NCBI GenBank assembly: GCA_030065635.1
Contig: JASJDJ010000043.1
Span: forward strand, 1 to 41,204
From: Xenococcaceae cyanobacterium MO_188.B32
GTDB taxonomy: Bacteria; Cyanobacteriota; Cyanobacteriia; Cyanobacteriales; Xenococcaceae
Direction: 5' to 3'
Length of the DNA stretch: 41,204 nt
In this document: in pieces, positions 36,206 through 41,204 of the stretch
How positions within the stretch are numbered: the stretch's first letter is position 1
Layout: each line of letters starts with the position of its first letter
Program-made: the position numbers and the translations under genes
Notes under the pieces: model-generated
What the model was told of the DNA's origin: nothing
Seen by the model: the letters and a program-made list of their open reading frames with translations, nothing else
The model's database searches: none

Positions 36206-36243
36206 TTAAGGGGTATTTTTCGCTCTGCTCGCCCTACAGTGCT
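36206..36243. repeat. REP-like repeat copy D
   Basis: This direct repeat of copy C, 200 bp to its right, differs by one inserted G and two substitutions. The 36043-36334 region otherwise has no gene that I can recognise. Confidence 0.8.
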
Positions 36244-36334
36244 GCTTAAACGGGAGAATTCCGCCACCGCAAAACTCCGAACTACTGTACGGACGTTCTA
36301 TGGAACGTCACTAACTAAAGCGAAGCGTTTGGAC

Positions 36335-37213
36335 TTATTTCTTAGGAGAAAACAACAATAGAGGAAACCAACTACGGCAAAATAAATCGCTAGTCAAACT
36401 AGGAGCAGTCCATTCTAGAAGTTTGTTGCGATAATCATCAGCGATCGCGATCGCGCTAATATCATAGGTTAAAGCAGCAGATAAAATTTCTTGTAGAGGG
36501 TTACCTTCGCGTACTTCTAGATTGACTTCCAAACCTATCTGTTCTAATTCTGCTTTAGTCGATTCTAATTTTTCTCTTGCTTGTTGTAAACGATTCTCTT
36601 TTAATACTGCTCTTCTACCAGGTTCATCTACCACCCAAATTAACATACATTTTGGTAGAGAAATTTCTGGACAATCTGAAGCATATTTTTTGATTCGTTC
36701 GATTAAATATCTAGCTGCCTTTCCATCATTGTAGGGAATTAGTAAATATCGCCATAAATGTTGACAACGTAAAGCTAACTCTTCTCTAGTATAGGTTGTG
36801 ATTAATTGAGGACGAATAATGGTTATAGGTTGTTCTGTTTGTCTGGCTAAGGTGCTACTAGTACTACCCAAAAATTTTTCTTGTAGTAAGCTACGAATAG
36901 GAGTTCCTGTCAGAATCACCTCAATAGGATATTTTTTTAAAATGCGGGGAATAGTATCGCTTGGTTTTCCAGAAAGGACTTCTATTTTAACTTCAATGTC
37001 TGCTGGGGCATTTTCTGTAGCTACGGAAAGACTCTCTTTGGCAGCTTGAACTTTCTCTTCATCGATGCGGGGAACTTCTCCTTCTTCCCACAAAGGTACG
37101 CTATGAAAAAATACTACTTGTTGTAAACCACCCTTAGCCAAATCTGGAACAAAATTGACTAAGCGATGTAGACCATCGGTAAAGTCCGTGCAAATTAAAC
37201 AGTTCCGAAACAT
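36335..37213 (-). CDS. Tandem-domain universal stress protein
   Basis: The 292-residue protein has two UspA-type domains (about 1-135 and 150-290). The first starts FRNCLICTDFTDGL and carries a nucleotide-loop-like segment VILTGTPIRSL...LGSTSSTLARQ followed by PITIIRP, close to the ATP-binding G-x2-G-x9-G-S/T pattern. The second has YLLIPYNDGKAARYLIER and ends ...WFPLLLFSP, with the loop degraded. UspA proteins support survival in starvation and stress. It is cytoplasmic and lies 177 bp downstream of nblA on the same strand. Confidence 0.86.
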   Translation of the reverse strand: MFRNCLICTDFTDGLHRLVNFVPDLAKGGLQQVVFFHSVPLWEEGEVPRIDEEKVQAAKESLSVATENAPADIEVKIEVLSGKPSDTIPRILKKYPIEVILTGTPIRSLLQEKFLGSTSSTLARQTEQPITIIRPQLITTYTREELALRCQHLWRYLLIPYNDGKAARYLIERIKKYASDCPEISLPKCMLIWVVDEPGRRAVLKENRLQQAREKLESTKAELEQIGLEVNLEVREGNPLQEILSAALTYDISAIAIADDYRNKLLEWTAPSLTSDLFCRSWFPLLLFSPKK

Positions 37214-37390
37214 AGAATGAGCAAAGTAACTTTTCCCTTAGACTAACAAAAAAAGCTTTTTCTGCTCAAAAATAAATGTAGTCTTTTGTTATTTAGTGTT
37301 AAATAGGATTTGAATAACGCCCCAACATCCCCAGCTTTTTTCCTTGAAGAAACTAGCAAGAGAAGGAGGTCGCCAGTATATCTACTCAGA

Positions 37391-37588
37391 TTATTGCTGC
37401 TCAGAAATTGGCTCTAATCCCCATTGGTGTTTGATAAACTCTTTATACATATTTTCCCGTACAATCATCTGTTCGTAGAGCTTGACGAGAAACTCTTGAG
37501 CTTGTTCTCGGCTCATTTGTTGTACTTGAGTTTCAAAAGAACGAAGACTGAATTTTTGTTCTAGAGACATTTTCGCTGGTTCTGACAT
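37391..37588 (-). CDS. nblA: Phycobilisome degradation protein NblA
   Basis: The 65-residue protein starts at ATG 37588, with AAGGAG about eight bases upstream; a longer frame to 37687 has no family match. The core MSLEQKFSLRSFETQVQQMS then REQAQEFLVKLYEQMIVREN is the NblA helix-loop-helix. NblA binds phycobiliproteins and guides ClpC-Clp protease to dismantle phycobilisomes under nitrogen or sulfur starvation. Regulation by NtcA/NblR is expected, but I found no clean GTA-N8-TAC site in the upstream 250 bp. Its presence shows that the organism uses phycobilisomes. Confidence 0.93.
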   Translation of the reverse strand: MSEPAKMSLEQKFSLRSFETQVQQMSREQAQEFLVKLYEQMIVRENMYKEFIKHQWGLEPISEQQ

Positions 37589-38198
37589 AGTTGGAACTCC
37601 TTGGTGTAAATCGATATGAAATTGTTTTTGATTGCCAATGACCCTCCGATACAAAGTAATGTAACAATAAATTGACAAGATTTGCATCTAGTTATATTAG
37701 GATTGATGTTAAACTGTCAATAGTAAAATTACTTTGTTTAAACAGAATAGTTAGGAATAAAGTGACCAATAGCGTAAACATTCTGTAATAATTAGACTAG
37801 ACGCAAAATTTAGGTGGTTTCTCGATCGAGAAATTTAAAGAGTTAAAAATTTAATTAAACTCTGTTGACTAGCCATTTCGAGGAAAGTATATTTTGTCAG
37901 AGCAGATTCTATTATTAGAAGAGTATTTGCCCAAAGGAAAGTACATGGGGAAATCTTCGACAATATTAGTCTATGTTTTTGCTCAGTCGTTGCTAAAAAA
38001 AGTAGTTTTTTGTCAACGTTCGTTGGGACTAAGCGTCCCGATGTTAAGTTTACTTTGTCATAACTTACGCTTTCCCTCTCTTGGTGCGCGTTCCTTCGCT
38101 GAGGAAATCTCGTCAGGGCCGTGTCGGTTGCGCCTTTCAGTGGCGCAGGGTCGCCCGTCAATCTGTTTTGTAATAAATTAATTTAGGAGTTATTTAAT
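37589..38198. other. Divergent upstream region of nblA and the RRM gene
   Basis: These 610 bp hold promoters for nblA (leftward) and a long leader for the RNA-binding protein (rightward). A GC-rich islet at about 38082-38160 (GTGCGCGTTCC, CAGTGGCGCAGGGTCGCCCG) differs sharply from its AT-rich flanks. Two overlapping frames of about 100 codons, one on each strand, cross it; neither has a recognisable product and I reject both. Confidence 0.5.
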
Positions 38199-38648
38199 AT
38201 GTCCGTTCGTCTTTATGTAGGGAATTTGCCCAAAGAGCCTGTAGATCGCGAAGCTTTAGAAGCTATGTTTGCCGATTCAGGTAAAGAAATTTCGACTAAA
38301 GTAATCAAAGATCGCAAAACTGGCAAATGTCGGGGTTTTGCTTTTGTGACTGTTCCTAGCGATGAAATAGCTGACGAATTTATTGAAAAATTTAATGGTC
38401 AGTCTTTTATGGATAGTGCGCTCAAAATTGAGAAGGCATTACCTCGCTCTAAAGGAAACAAAAATAAAGAGGAACAAAATTCATCGGAAGGAGGAGCAAC
38501 CAATAGTACTCCCAAACGAAATAAAACTAATAAGCGTTCTAAAAAACAAACTCATAGTACTAATCAACAAGATGCTGTCCAGCCCGATCCTCGTTGGGCA
38601 GATGAGTTAGCCAAGCTCAAAGAAATGTTAGCAGCAGCTAATAACTAA
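38199..38648 (+). CDS. RRM-domain RNA-binding protein (cyanobacterial Rbp)
   Basis: The 149-residue protein has one RRM: RNP2 is RLYVGNLP (about 4-11) and RNP1 is KCRGFAFVTV (about 48-57). A Ser/Lys/Asn-rich linker (about 88-128) leads to a conserved tail DPRWADELAKLKEMLAA. AGGAG precedes the ATG by nine bases. Cyanobacterial Rbps are often cold-induced and bind mRNA, some aiding localisation at thylakoids. The long leader and structured 3' end are consistent with RNA-level control. The C-terminal tail suggests a subgroup other than the Gly-rich Rbps. Confidence 0.93.
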   Translation: MSVRLYVGNLPKEPVDREALEAMFADSGKEISTKVIKDRKTGKCRGFAFVTVPSDEIADEFIEKFNGQSFMDSALKIEKALPRSKGNKNKEEQNSSEGGATNSTPKRNKTNKRSKKQTHSTNQQDAVQPDPRWADELAKLKEMLAAANN

Positions 38649-38687
38649 TGAAGTTCATTAGTAGAATCCTGTTGTTGAAATAAAAAG

Positions 38688-38768
38688 AAAAAGCTTATAG
38701 AAAAAAAGTGAAGGAGGTAGTCCTGAAGGTTGCTACCCTAGTTTTCAGTGCCTTCTTTAAGCTTTTTT
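38688..38768 (+). terminator. Structured 3' end / terminator after the rbp gene
   Basis: The outer stem is 10 bp perfect (38688-38697 with 38758-38767) and continues into T6. Inside it GAAGG (38710-38714) pairs with CCTTC (38751-38755), and GGTAG (38716-38720) with CTACC (38733-38737). The nested design is longer than a simple terminator and could be a small RNA. Confidence 0.6.
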
Positions 38769-38860
38769 ATTGGCTATGGTTCTACGCCTTCCATTATGCA
38801 TTGTTTAACTAAAAACCAACAAAAATAGTAATTTAAAGAGTAAATAAAGGAGCTGCAATA

Positions 38861-39571
38861 ATGGCTGTAACTAGCGATCCTGTTCGGGTAATGAAACAAG
38901 AAGTAGGGCTAGCTGCTGCTAGTCGGGTAAAGTCAGACTCAATTGTCGGATTGGGAACGGGATCGACTACAGCTTATGCTATCGAGTATATAGGCGATCG
39001 CCTTGCCAAAGGAGAGCTTAAAAATATAGTAGGTATTCCTACTTCATTTCAAGCAGAAGTATTGGCAAAAAAATATAGTATTCCCCTAACTAGTCTTGAT
39101 GCAGTAGATAAAATTGATATCGCGATCGATGGCGCAGACGAAGTAGACCCTCAAAAAAATTTAATCAAAGGTGGTGGTGCTGCCCATACCAGAGAAAAAG
39201 TAGTCGATACTCTAGCCGAACAATTTATCGTTGTAGTTGATAGCGGTAAGTTAGTAGATAAATTAGGTTCTACTTTTTTATTACCTGTAGAAGTAATTCC
39301 CATGGCAGTCACTCCAGTGATGCGGAAGCTAGAGAAATTGGGCGGTAAACCAGAATTACGCATGGGTATCAAAAAAGCCGGTCCCGTTGTTACCGATCAG
39401 GGTAATTTAGTAATCGATGTTAAATTTGAGCAGATCGATAATCCTGCCGAATTAGAAAAGACTATTAATAATATTCCTGGCGTGTTAGAAAATGGTTTAT
39501 TTGTCGGTGTCACCGATCTCGTTCTAATTGGCGAAATTAAAGACGGAAAGCCTGTTGTACGGGAGATGTAA
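38861..39571 (+). CDS. rpiA: Ribose-5-phosphate isomerase A
   Basis: The 236-residue enzyme interconverts ribose 5-phosphate and ribulose 5-phosphate in the Calvin and pentose phosphate cycles. Family motifs are [13 protein letters not shown] (phosphate binding), [15 protein letters not shown] with the catalytic Asp, and [11 protein letters not shown] (Lys). The protein is complete, ending [18 protein letters not shown] lies ahead of the ATG. It is followed after only 42 bp by the end of a tnpB remnant. Confidence 0.96.
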   Translation: MAVTSDPVRVMKQEVGLAAASRVKSDSIVGLGTGSTTAYAIEYIGDRLAKGELKNIVGIPTSFQAEVLAKKYSIPLTSLDAVDKIDIAIDGADEVDPQKNLIKGGGAAHTREKVVDTLAEQFIVVVDSGKLVDKLGSTFLLPVEVIPMAVTPVMRKLEKLGGKPELRMGIKKAGPVVTDQGNLVIDVKFEQIDNPAELEKTINNIPGVLENGLFVGVTDLVLIGEIKDGKPVVREM

Positions 39572-39613
39572 GGGGATTTTTGGCTAAACTATCATAATTT
39601 TTAGATCTATGAG

Positions 39614-39979
39614 TTGACGCTCCTTGCCCTATAAGTGCGAGGATTCTTGGCTCAGCGACTCGTCGTAACCCAGCAGGATCTCTCCAACTGAGCTAGAGGA
39701 ACGGGGCTTACAAGCTGCCGACGCAGGTTCGGCAGACAGCCCCTCCAAATCTCCCCAAGCGTTAGTTAGGGTGCGCCCCACCCTACTTAATCCTAGTTGC
39801 AAGATATTTACCGCAGCGTTGGTATCGCGGTCGGCAGTATATCCACAACTACAAACATGAGTGCGAGTAGATAGAGTCTTTTTGACTTTGTTGCCACAGG
39901 CAGAACAATTAACTCAGGTATAGTGAGGCGGTACGGCGACAACCAACTTGCCATACTTATCACCAAAATACTCTAGCCT
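39614..39979 (-). mobile_element. Remnant of an IS200/IS605-type element (right end)
   Basis: On the minus strand the TnpB tail is followed by GGGCAAGGAGCGTCAA. TCAA at 39614-39617 is the right-end cleavage motif known from IS608-type elements. The hairpin 39715-39735 (CTGCCGA/TCGGCAG) and a second at 39767-39785 lie in the part that in OMEGA systems encodes the omega-RNA scaffold. Upstream of about 39979 the element is lost. Confidence 0.55.
39629..39979 (-). pseudogene. TnpB C-terminal fragment
   Basis: In one frame it reads LEYFGDKYGKLVVAVPPHYT, a TGA, then VNCSACGNKVKKT...HVCSCGYTADRDTNAAVNIL and a tail ending SSHL-stop. The CxxC...CxC zinc ribbon and the RuvC-III Asp in DRDTNAA are those of TnpB, the RNA-guided nuclease of IS200/IS605 elements. 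The N-terminal 70 percent is missing and an in-frame TGA sits between PHYT and VNC, where Ser is usual. It is non-functional. Confidence 0.85.
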
Positions 39980-40289
39980 TCGAGCTTATTTTCAAGTAAC
40001 CGCTTTTGATAAACAGGCGCGACATCTTATCAGTGAAGCGGTTTCCAGCTCTGCTTTGGTGATGGATAATCCTGCTGATTTGATTAATGTAGCCATTGAA
40101 AGGTTGGTCAAAGATCGCTACGAGTTACCAGGATTTAATAGTTTAAATCGTCTAGTATGCCGTCTGAGAACCAGAGTCAATCATCAGCTTTTTTCTCAAG
40201 TTATCCAGCAGCTTGATGAAAAATACCTCAACTACCTTGATAGTCTTCTGGAGAATCATCCCGTTCACCAACGGAGTCCTTATAATGAC
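39975..40289 (+). pseudogene. Tn3-family TnpA N-terminal (DUF4158-like) fragment
   Basis: The translated segment SLRAYFQVTAFDKQARHLI, then DLINVAIERLVKDRYELPGF and NSLNRLVCRLRTRVN up to RSPYND, matches the DUF4158 N-terminal region of Tn3-family transposases (RYELP-x-F-x-x-L-x-R is diagnostic). Its first nine codons in the open frame (from 39948) are antisense to the tnpB fragment, and it diverges after PYND. Only about 105 of nearly 1000 residues remain. Confidence 0.65.
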
Positions 40290-40446
40290 CACGGATCTTC
40301 ATGTTGCTAATTGGTTAACATTTTGGGGTCTTTGTTTCGTCCCTTTGTCAAAAAAGACCAATGATATCAACAACTGATTAGCTTCGTTTCTCTTTTTTTC
40401 TCCTAAAATTGTTAACCTGAATTATCTTATTTTTTCTATTTGATCG
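40290..40446. other. Spacer between transposase remnants
   Basis: No frame or inverted repeat can be recognised. GGGGTCTTTGTTTCG at 40325 recalls a Tn3-type terminus but lacks the expected TAAG inner end. Confidence 0.35.
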
Positions 40447-41031
40447 GTGAATGAGCGGAAAATCAACTTGAGAGATTATGGAGGAGAACTTCGACAGGTT
40501 GCTATTACCGGCCATGGAAGGATCAAACCAGCACTTATTCTTACCAACGATTTTGAGCTCACTTGTAGTGAAGTAATTCGTAAATATGCTCAAAGATGGC
40601 TTGCCCTTGAGGATATTTCTCAACAAATAGAGTTTTTTCATTTCAACAGAATTTCTTCTTCGATGGTTATTAAAGTCGATTTCGATCTGACCATGTCAAT
40701 TCTCGCCAATAATTTGCTCCGCTTGTTTGCTACTGATCTACCAGGTGGATACAAAAGTCTGACTCGAGAATCTCTTTACACCAAATTTTGACAAAATAGT
40801 GGTCGGGTGAAAATCAGCAACTCCCAGATAGAAATAATGTTGCGTAAAAAGAGAAACAATCCTGCCATCCTCTCTGCTACTCAAAAATTTCGAGAAAAAC
40901 CTTCTCGAATCTTTGACGGACGGAGGCTGATAATTTCTGGAGATTCTCGTTCCGTTCCATCAGTTCCAATACTTGATTTGGGAGGGGCAGCGATCGCTAA
41001 CACCTTCCCAGTCGTGTTCCTAATTTGTTAG
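40447..41031 (+). pseudogene. DDE transposase C-terminal fragment with in-frame stop
   Basis: From about 40459 the frame reads LRDYGGELRQVAITGHGRIK, then QRWLALEDISQQIEFFHFNR and SSMVIKVDFDLTMSILANNL, the C-terminal part of an IS4-like DDE transposase with the final catalytic Glu region. A TGA at 40789-40791 interrupts it, after which the same frame continues as QNSGRVKISNSQIEIMLRKK and IFDGRRLIISGDS. The N-terminal catalytic Asp residues are absent. It is a remnant; the ends of the element are not identifiable. Confidence 0.6.
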
Positions 41032-41204
41032 CCTCTTTTCGTAACATGAAAATCGGTGTTGAAGAGACATTCAGTAGATCACAAAGAGCGCGATCGCTAA
41101 CTTTTTGTATTCTGTGATACCTTTATCCCGGGGATGATTATCATATTTACTTATGTAATACTAAAAGATTATAAAGATCGATCATAAGTTAGATAAATAG
41201 CCTC
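41032..41204. other. Unassigned right end of window
   Basis: The stretch contains one HIP1 site and no recognisable coding frame. Confidence 0.4.

Noticed and set aside
37835-38181. Two overlapping frames of about 100 codons on opposite strands
   Set aside because: No recognisable family, no ribosome-binding site, and both cross the GC-rich islet upstream of the rbp gene.
39640-39712. tRNA-like D-arm (TAGCTCAGTTGGAGAG) on the minus strand
   Set aside because: No matching acceptor stem, anticodon arm or T-loop follows, and the bases lie inside the TnpB tail reading frame.
40325-40362. GGGGTC-starting segment as Tn3-type terminal repeat
   Set aside because: Lacks the TAAG inner end and has no partner repeat.
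40789-40791. In-frame TGA in two transposase remnants as evidence of stop-codon recoding
   Set aside because: Both genes are otherwise truncated, and intact genes in the window show no internal TGA.

Overview
The window is chromosomal DNA from a cyanobacterium. The evidence is the many copies of the HIP1 octamer GCGATCGC, crtP and crtB in tandem, nblA, a CpcT/CpeT-type bilin lyase remnant, a group 3 sigma factor of SigF type, a DUF4327 protein and a Tll0287/DUF3365 protein. The AT-rich coding style, short intergenic heptamer repeats and many decayed transposons fit a large-genome lineage (Pleurocapsales-, Chroococcales- or Nostocales-like), but I cannot name a genus.

Layout. 1-3600: a cytochrome P450 followed by a truncated bilin lyase, an antitoxin with a nearly deleted VapC toxin, and an S41 protease. 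3960-6830: an iron operon with a FeoB split into GTPase and membrane genes, FeoA and a ferritin. 7020-10420: a PhnD-like lipoprotein, a heme-motif Tll0287-HAMP membrane protein and a Ser/Thr kinase, possibly one signalling set. 10700-21250: mainly metabolism and transport (MFS exporter, hisC, holin-like membrane protein, a 1009-residue FAD/Fe-S oxidoreductase, an alanine-glyoxylate-type aminotransferase, a CDF metal transporter), with three small conserved cyanobacterial proteins. 21480-24000: phytoene desaturase and phytoene synthase. 24100-30060: sigF, 2-Cys peroxiredoxin, recR, msrP, ychF and an OmpR-type response regulator whose frame breaks at a run of nine A. 30380-33510: an Orn/Lys/Arg-decarboxylase-fold protein, cbiT and cdsA. 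33600-36250: an ISL3-family insertion sequence with perfect ends and an 8-bp target duplication, carrying two nested palindromic mini-elements, next to a REP-associated (RAYT) transposase with REP-like repeats. 36330-39570: tandem universal stress protein, nblA, an RRM RNA-binding protein and rpiA. 39600-41200: a transposon graveyard with a TnpB C-terminal fragment, a Tn3-type TnpA fragment and a DDE transposase fragment.

How it works together. Several genes belong to light, oxidative and nutrient stress physiology of a phototroph: iron uptake and storage, carotenoid synthesis, phycobilisome degradation, peroxiredoxin, methionine sulfoxide repair and UspA. Between them lie gene stubs (cpcT/cpeT, vapC, ydcF, a TPR-like protein) that record repeated small rearrangements. 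I found no tRNA, rRNA, CRISPR array or prophage. All assignments come from reading motifs by eye; no database search was run.
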